Positions 41,718 to 56,146 of a stretch of 64,000 nt of DNA are shown piece after piece; within the stretch, counting starts at the first letter, position 1; each line of letters begins with the position of its first letter. The notes under the pieces are model-generated. The model saw only the letters and a program-made list of their open reading frames with translations. It searched no databases and was not told the DNA's origin. A program made the translations under genes and the position numbers. The DNA is from Luzula sylvatica. Taxonomy: Eukaryota > Streptophyta > Magnoliopsida > Poales > Juncaceae. The stretch is taken from assembly GCA_946800325.1 (NCBI GenBank), contig OX326959.1, positions 24,993,447 through 25,057,446 of the forward strand, read 5' to 3'.

Positions 41718-44700
41718 TGGTATCAGAGCGAACGCCATCGATTCGAGGGTCGAATCATAGTCGTATATTTGATATACGCACGGGTTATCAAAGTTCGTAT
41801 CCGTTTGCATGATGCTATATATTTAGAACGTCAATTTCGTTAAAATCACAAGTGAAATTCACTAGAGATCAATCAAAAGTTGATTGAGAGTATCTAGGAA
41901 TGATCGTGAAATTTTTTCATGATTTATCGTTTTGGAAACGAGCGAAAACGGAAGAAACAACGAATACTGCAGAAAAACTGTGTTTTCTGCGTCCCGGGGC
42001 CAATTATTTCGCCCCCCATCGTCCGCAGGGGAGTGAAGGGGGTGCGTAGGGGTCCCCAAGGAGGTGAAGGGGTGCAGGGGTGCGCTGGGGGCTTGACAGT
42101 CACGCCTCCAGGGCCTATTTTCACGCTCCAAGGTCACTTTTCACGTTCCAGGGTCCCCAAGGGGTGCGGGGGTGCGGGGCTGCATTGGGGGCTTGACCGT
42201 CACGCCCCCATGATCATTTTTCCACGCCCCTGGACCATTCTGCATGGTCCCTGAATGCTGATTTTGTTTTCGCGATAACTTTGGCTACGAAACTCGGAAT
42301 TTTGAGTTCTTTATATCGATATGATCGGCATCATTCATACTAGCATATAAGATAACTAATTATTTAGAATAATTAGTCTCCCTAAATAAATCATATGCAT
42401 TTTGAAAATCTTGTGATAGTGATATAATATGATTATGTCACGAATTTAAGAAACATGAATGTGATGATCCCTCATAATATTTAAGTCATGGAAATGCCTT
42501 CCATGTCAACAACCATCGAAATTGGTATCACAATGTGTGTGTTGTTAGGCCTTCATCATGCACACATGTTGTTGGTATCAATGGATGGCAAGCATTAAAT
42601 GCGGACTCACGTGTTGTTAGGCCTTCGTCATGCACGTGAGTAGTCCACTTGAACGATACGTTTGATATGGTTATGACTTAACTATCCAAGCCAATCCGAT
42701 TGGAGTTCGGGGCATAGTTAGAATGCACACACGGAATTGGGATTGTATGTGATATGATCCATCACCGAAATTCTATAAAGGTTCAAGAGTCGTATTGGAT
42801 ACGATTGGATATTAATCCTACCTAAATAAGCGAGATCTCACTCGATAGGCCTTCGTCACTTGTGGGAGGATTGCGAAATATGGATCTCGAGTGTTATGGA
42901 CTTGGAGTCCCGTATCGGTATGAGGGTTATCGATTCGATAAAATAACATTGTCATTAATTCATCATATAAGCATATAGATTAAGTACGCACGGTTAGGAG
43001 CTTAATCTTCATCATTCGTTTAGAATTATGTTTTCAAGCAACACCAAATATATCGATGAGATCGATATGATAGTTGGATTTTGGGCCGGAATTACCGTAA
43101 TTAACCTTGATAGTCAAAGAATGATTCTTAGACTTAAAGGAACGTGTTGGACACGGAAATGGTAGATTCATGGCTCGAGGCTTTGGCTTTAGAGAAAGCT
43201 GGGTTCGATAAACTTTAAGAAGAAATCAAACGATATTACGTGTCTTGTGGTGGCATGTATAGACGTAAATTTCTCAAAATTGTTTTGAGAATTCATGTGC
43301 ATACGAAAGTAAAACACAACGCTCATGAAATAATTTCAAGAGCTAGAGCGCGTTGAATGGTTCGATGCGGCTCAAAGAGCAGGTTAATTTTGAGACGCCA
43401 TATGGGTCTTTGATTAACACTCGTGTGTTGATGGTACGAGATTTGATCTTCGTGACCGAATATCATATGCATTCGATAGATAAGTCGATCTCGAAATTGC
43501 ATGAGATGCGATTTAAATTTGAATTGGAGATGCTAGGAGCATCCGAGGAATCCAATGCATAGAGATGTGTGGATGTCCTTGTAATTCAAGGGCGGGATCG
43601 GAAGAAATAAATGTCTAAGGGTATTTTGGAAAAATGTTTTCCAAATAGAAAGTCCGGACAAGGAATTGTCCAAACTAATGACTCAAAGAACGGTGAAATC
43701 TGAGGAGGATTAAACCTAGAAGTTGATTGCTTCTTTTGGCATTGCCGTCTTGGCCATATGAATGAGATACGCTAATCTAGATTCCATATGATGGATTGAT
43801 AGAATCATTCGAATTAGATTCGATTGATTGATGCGATACTTATTTATTAGGCAAGATGACAAAGGGCATCATTCTCCAAATGTTGGAGAAAGATCCAACG
43901 AATTATTGGAAATTACATTTAGATGTAAATTTTTCGATAAATTCTGAGGCAAGAGGAGGCTATCGGTATTTTGTTACGTTTACGGACGGTTAAAATAGAT
44001 ACGGTAATATCTATTTAATGCGTGCCGAAACAGAGACATTTGGATCGAGAAGGCAAGTATTTGAGCTACGCGCTTCAATAGGATCGAGGAGGCGATATTT
44101 GAGTTATACGTATTGATGATCATTTATGATTGTGGAATCGTTTCACGATTACCTTCATTCGGAACATTGAGGATGTATTCGAAAAGAGGAAATGAACACA
44201 TGTTGGACATGGTTCGATAAATGATAAGTCAAACGGATCTCCCGAAAGGTTTTTGGGGATACGCCCTTGAGACAGCGGCACTAATGAATGGTTGCATATA
44301 TGATATGGACCATAAACCTTCTAATCGGTACAAAAGACGCCATATGAGATATGGATCGGAATGGTTCCGAAGTTGTCATTTGTACAGATTTAGGATGTGA
44401 GTAAATTTCGAAATTTGTTTCGGTTAAACTCGATCCCAAATCTGAAAATTGTTCGTTTATCATATATCCTTGAGGAAACTAAAAGGTATTAGTTTTGACG
44501 TCCCGACGAAAAATGAGATTTTCGTGGCTCGAAGAGATGCCTTCTTGGAGGAGGATATAATGTGCACAAGTTTAGAACTTGATGCCATTCATCTCTACGC
44601 GGGCTAGTGGGAGTAGAATAAATCTTGAAAGAGTTCGAGATATGAAAATGAACATTGTGCCGATGTAAGTTGACACGACTTCATCAAGAGTTGATGAATA

Positions 44701-47604
44701 CGAGTCGAACACACAAAAGAATTTTTCGTAGATCAAGTAGGCTATATCATAAGACAGTAAATACGGATTTATCGTGGCTAATGATGATAGATCGAAATCA
44801 TATCATGATTCGATATCCTACAAGAATGCTATGAAAAATGACGATTCCATATGTCAAGATGCCATGAAATCTGAGATTCGATCCGTGTAAATTATCAAGT
44901 TTTGAACTTGATTTCATTACTTTCCGGGTTAGACCCGTGAAATGTCAATGGGTTTTTTCAAGATGAGAACCGACACGGATAGGAATACGCATATATGTAA
45001 AGTGAGGCTTGTAGCGAAGAGTTTCATGCAATTCATAGTGAGACTATGAAGAAACGTTTTCGCATGTTGCCATGCTTTCACATTCACGAATTTCTGCTTG
45101 CCATGGTCGCATATTATGACTATCTGATGTGGAAAAATGGATGCCAAAACCGAATTTCTTGACAGAAATTTTATGAAAGGATGTGTACTTGACACAACTT
45201 TACGGTTTTGTCGATTCATAAGAATCGGAGATATGATATGCACGCTTTAACGATCCATATGATGGATTAGAGAAAGCTTATCGGAATTGGAATATTCGTT
45301 TTGACGAAGTTATAAAATGTTATGACATTGTCGGAACGAATGGAAACTTTGTGTACACATGAAGGTCAGTGGGAGCCGCGTTATATTTCTGGTAAAGACA
45401 AAGAATTTAGGCGAGACTGCTTATGAATTAAGCGTGAAGATCTATATGATAGATCTAAGAAGTTCCTCATTCAAGATTATAGCACGTATATCGACATAAT
45501 GTTGAAAATGGTTTTCAACATATAACTCCTTGGAGGAGTTAAATCGAAATGTCGAATGGCAGAAACTTTCTACGGCTCGATGTGAGACATCAAGCAGGGC
45601 GAAAAGTAATAATATGATGTTTTACATTTGATGTGAAGATCTATTATATCTGCCATGACATGTATGTGGCTATACGTCGTACACATAAAGCGTCTAATTT
45701 ACCGTCAATAAAATCGAAGGGAATCACACGAGTTTGAATGTAATGAGATTACATGAGACTAACTCTTGTGAATGTATAATGGTTATACATATATATACAT
45801 AATGGTTATGTATATTTAAACCCATCGGGATTTGTATTGATAACGGTGAAGTTTATCCTTTAATACTTTGCGAAGGAATTCATGATTTTATTTTATCTAT
45901 AATGGTGTGGAGGACGTGTTGGTTATAAATAGTTATAACAACAACAGTTTCCAAATATGGCACGTCCAAATATGTAGCACGACTTTCGATCACAAAGTGT
46001 GTACATGATTTGCTTAAACGAAAACATGGTTATGTGGAAAGGTTCCACATGACCAATAATTAATGATTCTATTTACGGAGGCGAGTATATTGTGGTTATG
46101 AATCACAAAAGGAAGCGGTATGGATCAAGGATACATGACTAAACTCGAGTAGTCACGAGTTATCGGATTTATGATTGTGTATTGCGTGATACGCAATAGT
46201 ACAAGCAAAAATGCCGAGGTCACAACCACTTCTAGCCAATACTCAGAAAATTTCATTGATCCATGAAATTTTGTGAAATGATGTGATCATAGGTATTGGA
46301 AATGTTCCAAACCTCAAGAAGATTAACACTAGCGGCAACGTGCGGAACCGTTTACAAAACCGCTCTCTCTAGTCGCGCGTGACTATCATGCGATGACTAT
46401 GGGTATGGAGATACCTAGAGGAGGAAGAAGAGAGTAGAGTGTAGTTATCTAATACGATAGTCCTCGCAGGTTATGGGTATGGAGATACCCATAGGTAAAC
46501 GTTGTATCACCCAAATACTTAGTCCATATGTATCACCCAAATTTTTGTTTACTTAAATTAATATGCATTTTCCTTGTATGAAAACTGTGTGCGGGTTGTG
46601 TAATTTGATTACATGAACCCTGATTTGAACTTGTGTGGACGTCGACATAATTGAGGATTATGTGCAGCGAAACCGTCACACTTAAAGTTTAATTTCTAAG
46701 CATCCCTAGTCATGATTCAGTTTGCTTAAGAGTGAAGCATTTACATTATCAGATAATAGACTGAACATGTACACTAGTACGTTAGCCGAGGAGATGATTG
46801 TGTTTTGCTAATCATAGGACAAAGGTGTTTGTGGAATCGGGAACATAGATATATGATAGGTGACATATATTGGATATGACCGAAGCCGCGAGACCATTAA
46901 ATGGTTTAGTCATTATATATGGACTTGCGACGAGTAGGGTATTAGGTTCTTCATACTTGACGGGACCATTGATTGCATTACGTGCGTAACACAATGCTTT
47001 GATATGACCTTACGCTCACCGTAATAGAGAGTTAAAACGGTCATCATTGGGTATTGTCCGAAACACGGAATTCAATGTGAGTCTCCAAGATAGGAATTGT
47101 TTATTCCGAAAGGAAGAGATATCTCTTTGGCCACTCCATGAATTGATTAACGAAAATTACGGCCGTAGTCAATGATATTAACGGTTAATATCGATCGAAA
47201 TTGTTAAATCAGTTCGGAAACGAGGAATAAGTATAGTTAATCAAAATATAAGGATGACTACCACCATGCCTTTTGATTAACGGATATCGCTAACAAGAGA
47301 ACTAATAACCGCTATTCGAGATAGGCACAATGATCACAATCATTCTTCGTGTTAATATGGGTAGCCATGATGGAGTGACTAGATCCCGCTCATGGGCTTG
47401 TAGTGCTTTGGAAACAGCCTACTGCCATCGTTAATCGAACCTACATGGTCACACAACGAGTCGTACTAAGTCGGGTTTGATTATAAAATTGGCACATAAG
47501 ATGTGCATATCTTGGTATTTGATACGCGAGCTATATTCTCAAAAATTGTGCATATTGGATATGCATGAGTACCTTTTAACTAGATCTGAAATTGAGTGGG
47601 AGAC
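41718..47604 (+). pseudogene. Copia primer site, leader and decayed gag-pol (unit 2)
   Basis: Copy of 16995-22879. It has the primer-binding site TGGTATCAGAGC at 41718-41729, the G-rich leader at 41988-42243, the gag fragment at 43353-43562, RT traces around 45,070-45,340 and the polypurine tract at 47596-47604. It differs by single bases at 42594, 43243, 44028, 44842 and 45367, and by two extra bases (CT) near 45,440. Confidence 0.9.
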
Positions 47605-48729
47605 TGAAGGAAATACAGTTTCGGATCAACCGTAAAAGTGTACACAAGGATAAATGAACGTACGCGTTCGTGGGCATAAATAATGTGTATATTAGATGCA
47701 CATATGTATATTGAATATACATGGTTAAATTGATAAGAAACGGTTTTTATTAAGAAAACCAGAAAATTCAGTTTAAGCCGTTTTAGTAAAACTATCATAA
47801 CTTTCAGTAGAAAACTCCGATTTGAATGGTTCAAACTGGGTTAGATAGATAATGAGATTATCTAGAACTTTCATATAGAAATATATTTCATGTGAGCGAA
47901 GTATCAGTATCGCTTTAATGGAATACCGAAAGGGTGCGACTGTTTGACATACAGTTAGTAAAACGTCCGTAACTTTCGCATCCGAACTCCAATTGGGACA
48001 GATCCAATTGGGTTGGAAATATAATAAGATTATCTAGAACATTCGTGAATGTTCAAAGTCGGTTGAAACGATTTAATATTTTTGTTTCAACAGAATACTG
48101 AAAGGGTGTCTGCAGTTTTCTATCTGAAAATGTGTATATGAGATATAAATATGATGTTTCTCTCTCTCTCTCTAACCAATTCATTCAGTTCAACCCCTGT
48201 AGAATTAATAAGATTAATCCATAAATTAGAGAGAATCTTTCTCAAGAGTGAAAGAGTGCGAAGAGAGAAAAACCGAGAAAAACAGTTTTTCCGGAGAAGA
48301 GAATCAATCGATCAAGCAAGTTCGCCGGTGCATCGTCTAGGCAGGTGCATCCGCGACCGACGAACTCCGACTCACGGTGGATACAAGTAGAGCAGCGACA
48401 CTTGTGGCTCTTCGATTGTGATCAACTCAAGGGAGAGAAAGAACGGTCAAAGACGGTGGAAGCGCTTGGACGTGGGACGCACGAAGGCAACCGGAGGCGC
48501 GTCAAGACGATGGGAGACGTGTGGTATGGGAAGCACGTGCTAGTCACCAACGTGACCGGAGAAAGAATGTAGAACGATCAACCCGTCGTGCGTGATCAAT
48601 TTCACGCTGGTAATCGTCTATCCTACTTTGCATCCTACCCTCGAAGTCATGGCGTGATCTTGGATTTTGGGAACCGGACCGGGCCTTCATATCCGCAGCG
48701 CGGGTCCGGGGACGGGTGAATTCCCAACA
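47605..48729 (+). mobile_element. Copia 3' LTR (unit 2)
   Basis: Copy of 22880-24004 with one substitution seen (A at 47794). Same TG start and CCCAACA end, and again followed directly by copia internal sequence. Confidence 0.85.
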
Positions 48730-49681
48730 ATAGGAATATGCATATATGCAAAGTGAGGCTCGTAGCGAAGAGTTTCAAGTATTTCATAGTCGGACTATGA
48801 AGAAACGTTTTCGCATGTTGCCATGCTTTCATATTCTCGAAATTCTGCTTGCCATGGTTGCGTATTATGACTATGTGATGTGGCAAAATGGATATCAAAA
48901 CCGAATTTCTTCACAGAAATTTTATGAAAGGATGTGTACTTGACACAACCTTACGGTTTTGTCGATTCATAAGAATCGGGGATAGGATATGCACGCTTTA
49001 ACGACCCATATGATGGATTAGACAAAGCTTCTCGGAATTGGAATATTCGTTTTGATGGAGTTATAAACTGTTATAACATTGTCGGAATGAATGAAAACTT
49101 TGTGTACACATGAAGGTTAGTGGGAGCCGCGTTATATTTCTTGTAACGACAAAGGATTTAGGCGAGACCGCTTATGAATTAAGCGTGAATATCTATATGA
49201 TAGATCTAACAAGTTCCTCGTTCTAGACTATATCACGTATATCGACATATTGTTGAAAATGGTTTTCAACATATAATTCCTTGGAGGAGTTAAAGTGAAA
49301 AATGTCGAATGGCAGAATTTTCTACGGCTCGATGTGAGACATCAAGCAGGGTGAAAAGTAATGATATGATGTTTTACATTTGATGTGAGGATCTATTATA
49401 TCTGCCATGATATGTATGTGGCTGTACGTCGTACATATGAAGCGTCTAATTTACTGTCAATGAAATCCAAGGGAATCACACAAGTTTGAATGTAATATTA
49501 TTACACGAGTATAACTCATGTGTGTGTGAATCATACACAATATATGCATAATAGTTATGCAACACGAGTTTGAGTGTAATATGATTACACTAGTCTAAAC
49601 TCTTGTGTATGTGTATAATGGTTATACAGATATATACATAATGATTATGTATATCTAAACCCATCGGGATTTGTATTGATA
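48730..49681 (+). pseudogene. Copia RT-region fragment (unit 2)
   Basis: Copy of 24005-24956; no differences were noticed. Confidence 0.85.
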
Positions 49682-50910
49682 GCTGATAAGGAGATTTTTC
49701 ATCACTTTTTACATGCGCAAATTATAGAATTTAAAAACTTAAATATGCTTAAAGTATACCAAATATTCATAATTCCAATTTATTGAGATTAAATACTTTA
49801 ATATGTGTTTTGTGTTAATTTCAGGTGAAAAGTGCGAAATCTCGCAAAACCAGGACTGTAGATGGATCGGTCTCGTCGTGCCGATCGATTTGATATATCA
49901 TATGATGATATTTGATGGAAGCATGAGACATAAATAGAGCTTTTACTTCAAACAGGTCAAAGAACGTGACCCGTTACATCAATGGACGCACATGGGTCAA
50001 AACTGACTCGTTTCAGCAAAGGCAGTAAATACCCCAGCGTGATTTAACCTCTCAGATCTTCTGCAACACATTAAACTCTCTACAGCGGGTCTAAACCTCT
50101 TTCTTCTTGCCTTGACTGCCACACGGAGCCTACACGCAGTTTACCCACAGTAAATCCCGAGCCACTGACCAGTCAACGTTTGTTATCTCCAGTATATTCT
50201 GTGGAAAGTGAACCGTGTGAACTGCGTTGTGTGCTCATTTCCTCTCTCTTTCTTTTGAAGTTGTACGATCTGCCGCTCGATAATGTACACAGAACATCAG
50301 AAGTTTGTTTGAATAAACTCTCTGGGCTCCAACAGCCCTACAACTCCTCTCCAATTCATCTTTTCCTGGACCTCTCCAATTCATAGCCCAACAAAGGAAT
50401 TAAAGAACAAAATCTGGCCCACATCTGTCCATTTCGATCCCCAATGGAGATGAACACTTCAACTTATGGAATTTCGGATGATTTTAAGAAGAATTATTCT
50501 GAATCTTGGAAAAATACCTTCAGGGGTATTTTCGAGTTTTCTCCCTTATCCCTTAACCGATTTTGTTGAGGTTTGGACCGTTGGATTCGGTGCAGCTTGC
50601 TCTACCTGATCATGCAAGTTGCAACTCGAATCTTGTCTGTTAGCAATCTCAATTTCCTATTAAAGGAAACCAAACCCCATTCTTTCACTCACCATTGGTC
50701 CTCTTTGGTCACTCACTCCATTTTTGGGGAAGGTAAGGTCTTAACCTCTTCCCCTCCATTGTTAGAGCTTCGAAGCTCCGTCTTGCTCGTTGTCGAGCCA
50801 TTTTCGCCAAGGAAATCGTGTCTTAGCACGGTTTCCGAGGCCGGTCCGAGAAGATTTTCCTCTCTCCACCTTCTCCGCATCGGATACAAGATTTTTCTTC
50901 TCGGAAACCG
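49682..50910 (+). mobile_element. Foreign 1.2-kb insert within copia (unit 2)
   Basis: Copy of 24957-26185. Same interpretation: possible LTR of another element, with no supported gene. Confidence 0.5.
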
Positions 50911-51535
50911 TGATTGTGTATTGCGACAACACTGGCGTAATAGCACAAGCCCAGGAACCGATGTCGCATCATCGCTCCAAACATATTTTGTGTAAATTTC
51001 ACTTGATTAGTGAGATTTTACAGAGGAAAGATGTTGTTATTTCGAAGATTGATACTGACAAGAATGTAGAATATCCGTTTACGAAGCCACTTCCAATTGC
51101 TAAACTTGACCGTCGTGCTAAAATTATAGGTTTGAGATACCTAGATGAGGAAGTTGGAATGCAGTTATCTAAAACAATAGTTGTTATTATAAGTTGTAAA
51201 CGATGTATCACCCAAGATTTATTCTATATGAATGCAATTTCAGAATTAAAAAAAATAAAAAATTGCATTTAGTGCGTGGTTGTGTAATTTGATTACACGA
51301 ACCTTGATTTATAACTTGTGTGAGTGTCTACATAATACGTGATTATGCTAAGTAAAACCATCACATTTTAAAAGTTATATTTCAAAAACGCCCCTAGTCA
51401 CGATTATGATACTTATGTGATAAGTATATGTATTACTATTATACGATAATAGACTAACGCGTACACTAGCATATTCGCCGAGGTGATGATTGTGTTTTGC
51501 TAATCATAGAACAAAGAGTTTGTCGAATCGGGAAT
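50911..51535 (+). pseudogene. Copia RNase H C-terminus and 3' region (unit 2)
   Basis: Copy of 26186-26810, with the YCDNTG catalytic motif still in frame. Confidence 0.85.
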
Positions 51536-53515
51536 ATGGATATGCATTAGGTTATGCATATTGTGACTTGACCAAAAGTACGATACCATGACATGGTTTA
51601 GTCATGGTGGATGAAATCGTAATGAATGAGTTTTGCTAATCCAATCGTATTTCCTCATGTGTACCTTCATCGTATCGATGCACTTTTGGCCAAGTCACAA
51701 TATGCATAACCTAATGCATATCCATAATCCCAAAAATGATTTTGAGAGATCCGTTTGACTCATCATTGATATAACTATGTCCAACAATGTTCGAATCCTC
51801 CTCTCGAACACACCAAACTATTACGGTGTTCCGAGTAGAGACAATTGTGAAACTATTCCACAATTCTCTAGATGATCATCAAATTAATCGGTCAAATACT
51901 CGCCTCCTTGATCCGATCGAAGGGCTTTGACTCTCTTGCCAAGTTCATTATTAAACTTCATCCTGAAAATCTTTGAACTATTCAAACGATTTCGCTTTAC
52001 AACACATCATATAGATATTGTAAATATCAACGATGATCGCCGGTAAACGTAGTGAAATACCAGTAGCCACCTCCTGGCTTGCAGTCGGTTCACATACATC
52101 TAAATGTATGTGTTCCAACAATTCATTGGATTTTTTTCCAACCTTTTGAGAATGATGTCTTTTGTCGTCTTGCCAAGTAAACAAGTCTCGCATTGCCATA
52201 CGAATCTAACTTGAATGAGTCGAGCAATCCATCTTATGGAGTCTAGAATTGCATTTCTCGTTCACATGACCAAGATGGAAATGCCAACATAAGCTATAAA
52301 TATCAACGTTATGTTTAATGTTCCTCGGATTTCGCCTTTCTTTTAGTCTTTAGTTTTGACAACAACTTGTCCGAACCTTTGATTTGGACGACATTCACCC
52401 GAATCGCCCTTAAACCATTTTTTCTTCAGATCTCAAACTTGAATTACAAGGACAACCCCATTCCATGCCTTGGATTCCTCGGACGCCTTAAGCATATCAT
52501 ATTCAAAGTTTTTAAGCATCCCATGCAACTCGATGGTCGACTTGTCAATCGAATGCATATTATATTTGGTCACTAATATGGAGAACATAGGCGGAAACAC
52601 ATACAAGATCAAATATTGTTGCATTGTATGTGAACTTCTAAAGACGATCTTGAGAATTTGTAACTTCAACACGTGACTGCTAACCAAAGATCCATAATGC
52701 ATCTCATCGTCAACCAACTCCTTGAGCCGTATTAAACTTTTCAATACGCTTTTGCTCTTGGAAAATTTTCTTAAGCATGCGTTAACCTTTTGTATGCATC
52801 CGAATCCTCAAAAGTGTTTTAAAGATTTGCGTCCATACATGCAGGCACAAGGCATGTAACATTGTTCAATTTCTTCTTAAGTTTATCAAACTTGACTTTC
52901 TCTAAAACCAAAGCCTCGGACTCCGAATCTACCAACTTCATGTCCAACACGCCGATTTCATCCTTTAGTCCAAGAACTATTCTTAGTTTTCGTTGCCAAT
53001 TCAGGTAGTTCTGACCCACACGCTATTCTTTCTCTAATATCGATCTTATCGATATGGTTCTGGTATTGCTAGAAAATATGATTCTAAACGAAACATGAAA
53101 ATTGATCAACTAACCGTGCGTTCTTAAACTATATGTTTATATGATGATTTATATGAAATTATGTTATTTATATCAAATCGATAACCCTCATACCAGTTTG
53201 GAACTGTCCGATAACACCTCAAGACCCATATTTCACGATCCTCCCAGAAGTGACTATCGACGACAAGTGATATCTCTTTATTAAGTAGGATTATATTCAA
53301 TCGTATCAAATGCGACTCTTGACCCTTTATAGGATTTCGATATCAAATCGCATCACATACAATCCGAATTTCCATGTGTGCCATCATATCTATGCTCTGA
53401 ACTCCAATCAGATTCACACGCTTGATTCATGGCGTTTTTGTCACGTATTAATGATTGTGGAACTTATTTGTTTTTATCCTTCGGATCTCCGTTTTGATAT
53501 TTAAATGTCTATGTG
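51536..53515 (-). pseudogene. Inversion palindrome and inverted copia gag-integrase fragment (unit 2)
   Basis: Copy of 26811-28790. The palindrome arms are at 51536-51579 and 51682-51725. Integrase, gag and leader then follow on the reverse strand. One substitution was seen (C at 53258). Confidence 0.85.
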
Positions 53516-53695
53516 GTGTTTTGAGCTTATATTTTGTATGTTATGCGTTGATGCAAAAAGACAAATATATTTCTCGAAAGGTTTTGTGGATAACTAGTGA
53601 TTGAAAAACTTTAATGCGTTATTAGAGTTACGTTTCTTTGATCGCATTAATGCCAAACTTTCCAGCACAATTATACAACAAGTCCACACTGTATG

Positions 53696-53722
53696 GTGCA
53701 ATTGCGCGGGAGTACATCTAGT
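53696..53722 (+). mobile_element. Helitron-like 3' terminus (unit 2)
   Basis: Copy of 28971-28997, ending CTAGT. Confidence 0.4.
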
Positions 53723-53837
53723 TCCTTCTAAAATAAAAAAAAGTCTAAACACATACACATTACACTAACTAATTCTTACACATAACATTTCCCACGTCCA
53801 ACTCGAAGAAAATATAATTGTCACAAAACATATGTAA

Positions 53838-55187
53838 TTAATTTTCTCCAATTTTCTTAATCACTCTATCAATAGCGATATCGAAAGCATCCTGAAAATT
53901 CTCGGACTTAAACCTCGGATCTTTATAAACAAGCTTCGGTATCATCCTTACGACCTCCTCTCTCATCTCCGTCACTTGTTCTTTGCTATATCCGAGTAGA
54001 ACATCTTGTATATTCACTCTTCCTTCATGTACCGCTTCCTCGGGTATATAGACCGAAAACTTGTTAAAGTTCTTCGGTAAGTACCATTTATATTGATCAT
54101 ACGCCGATGAAGGATGAAAAAACACAGGTATGCATCCTGCCAACATCGAGTCAAACGCCGATCTTCTAGTAGCCGTGTCACCAGGTGGTTGTAAGCAAAA
54201 AATTGACCTCATAAACACACTCATTACATTACTCGGTGAATTGCAATTTCTAGTCCCCTCACCGCACTCGTGAAGATTGCACCGAGTCGCTTCAAGACAT
54301 TGGTTAATGACTAAGTCTCTCATGCTAAGAATCGGACCGGGCCGTTTAGAACCGACAAAAGAGAACAGTGATTTTCTATTCATGGATCTAATCTTCTCTT
54401 GCCATAATACTACTTCACTTGCCTTGTTAGGATGGAAGTAAGTTGGATATGGTATCGCAAACTGATTGCTCTCCCAAACACATTTCTCGATGAAAATTAA
54501 TGTCATGTTTTTTGACTCCGGAAGAGTCACGAACTTACCACCCCAATTTTTAGCTTCATCGATATCACGTCGATAATCCCATGCTGTTCTACCCGACACT
54601 AGAAAATGGTCTTTTCCACCCTTTTCCGCCCATTCAGGCCGAGTCTTTAGCCAGTGTATCAGTTCATTCGTTAGATTATCACGTGTCGTTATGTCATTTC
54701 CCCATAAATAGCGTACGACATCTAGTCCAATATAGTAAGGGATATATACTGCAGAAGATTGTGAGTAATTGGTAGTCAGGCAATCGTATTGCATCATGCG
54801 ATTATGGAAAATAATCTCGAGGGTCCATTGATCCGTGGCGTACCAACCAGTTTCAGGCAGTATGGACCCGGTATCGTTGATTTTAGGTCCCAAACCGGAA
54901 TTTTGAATCAGGGGGCACATGTCGGTCCAAAGAGACATGTGTTTGCAGTCTTGTAATATTTCAGAGTTGAACTGTTTCGGGAGGTCGTACATATAGACGT
55001 ATCGATCCGTACACGGATTCGATCCAGATTTTATTTGATGCAAGGACTTCAAGTTAAAGGTCGGCAAAAACTGGTTGGAGGATTGAGAGAGGAATATAAA
55101 CATGAGGAATATGAGTATGGAAACAGGAAGCAAGAAAGAGAAGAAGTGGATTTTGGTAGTGATAGAATTAGAACTAGGTTTCTCCAT
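53838..55187 (-). CDS. GT47 xyloglucan galactosyltransferase, MUR3/KATAMARI1-like (paralogue D, copy 2)
   Basis: Encodes the same 449-residue protein as 29113-30462, with no amino-acid difference. Flanking DNA is duplicated too: the candidate TATA box at 55246-55255 and the whole intergenic region, so this copy keeps its native upstream sequence and should be expressed like the first. It is a complete extra gene dose if the duplication is real. Signal anchor at residues 14-34 and all GT47 blocks are present, including IPYPTYFHP (245-253) and AGCIPVFFHP. As the copies are identical, short-read expression data cannot tell them apart. Confidence 0.95.
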   Translation of the reverse strand: MEKPSSNSITTKIHFFSFLLPVSILIFLMFIFLSQSSNQFLPTFNLKSLHQIKSGSNPCTDRYVYMYDLPKQFNSEILQDCKHMSLWTDMCPLIQNSGLGPKINDTGSILPETGWYATDQWTLEIIFHNRMMQYDCLTTNYSQSSAVYIPYYIGLDVVRYLWGNDITTRDNLTNELIHWLKTRPEWAEKGGKDHFLVSGRTAWDYRRDIDEAKNWGGKFVTLPESKNMTLIFIEKCVWESNQFAIPYPTYFHPNKASEVVLWQEKIRSMNRKSLFSFVGSKRPGPILSMRDLVINQCLEATRCNLHECGEGTRNCNSPSNVMSVFMRSIFCLQPPGDTATRRSAFDSMLAGCIPVFFHPSSAYDQYKWYLPKNFNKFSVYIPEEAVHEGRVNIQDVLLGYSKEQVTEMREEVVRMIPKLVYKDPRFKSENFQDAFDIAIDRVIKKIGEN

Positions 55188-55493
55188 TATTGCTAATTTT
55201 GATGTTTTTACTTGGGAGTACCCTTAATAAAAGCATGTATGCTTGTTCTTATAAACTCTGTCATTTACTCCTCAACAGGAATTTATATTATAGATCACAT
55301 GACTCTAACTAGTAATGTGGATCTAAAATTAGGTCAACTTAGAAGATCATGATCGAATATGAGATCAAATCATGCTCATGCATGGAAGAGATCAAATAGA
55401 ATAAGTCTGATCATCTAAAGTTCGTCATATTCCATTTCTTTGATTGGTTGTACAATGATACAATCTGACTTTTCCATTCCTTAGTTAATATGA

Positions 55494-55625
55494 TTTTTTT
55501 TTTTGATAATAAACAGAGAAGGCTCATATGTCCTCCATCCATTGATGTCAATGGGGATCGAACCCACAATCTCTCACAATACATGAGTTTTTGTGCCTCA
55601 CACTCAACCAACTAGGCTATGGGCC
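55494..55625 (-). mobile_element. tRNA-derived SINE (unit 2)
   Basis: Copy of 30769-30900, with A box, B box and A tail on the reverse strand. It was carried along by the segmental duplication rather than inserted separately. Confidence 0.8.
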
Positions 55626-56146
55626 CATTGACAAAAACAAGAAGAATTTCAGTGATATTTCTTTTTTACAGTTGGATGTCTCTGGATTTGAAATAATAAA
55701 AGCTTAAATAATATTTAAAAGCGGGAATTGTGTACAAACGTTGGACCGCTAGTTATGGATCTTTGCATCTAGTTAGAGTTTGAATCAACTTTTAAATCTT
55801 GATTCATGAGTTGACTTTCTAGTAATTGTAAAAGAAATAACAAGTGGACCTTAAAATAAACTCAATTAGTCGATGCAAATTAATGAACTACATAATTAAT
55901 AAACAAATAATGTGTTACTGAAAAGCACTTCAACCATAGGCTTCAATGTGAGTTATTTATTTTTGGAAGATCAATGTACAAGTTATTTATTGATCAAAGT
56001 AATTGGCCTATGGGCTTTCTGGGTTAAGAAAAAGGCTTTCTTGAAAGTTTTCTTCAATGTATTAAAATTGCGCAACTTTTTTTTAGAGAAAACTTTCAAA
56101 ATTGCTCTCAAAACTAAGCCAAATAGCCAAGTAAGCTCGTACATTT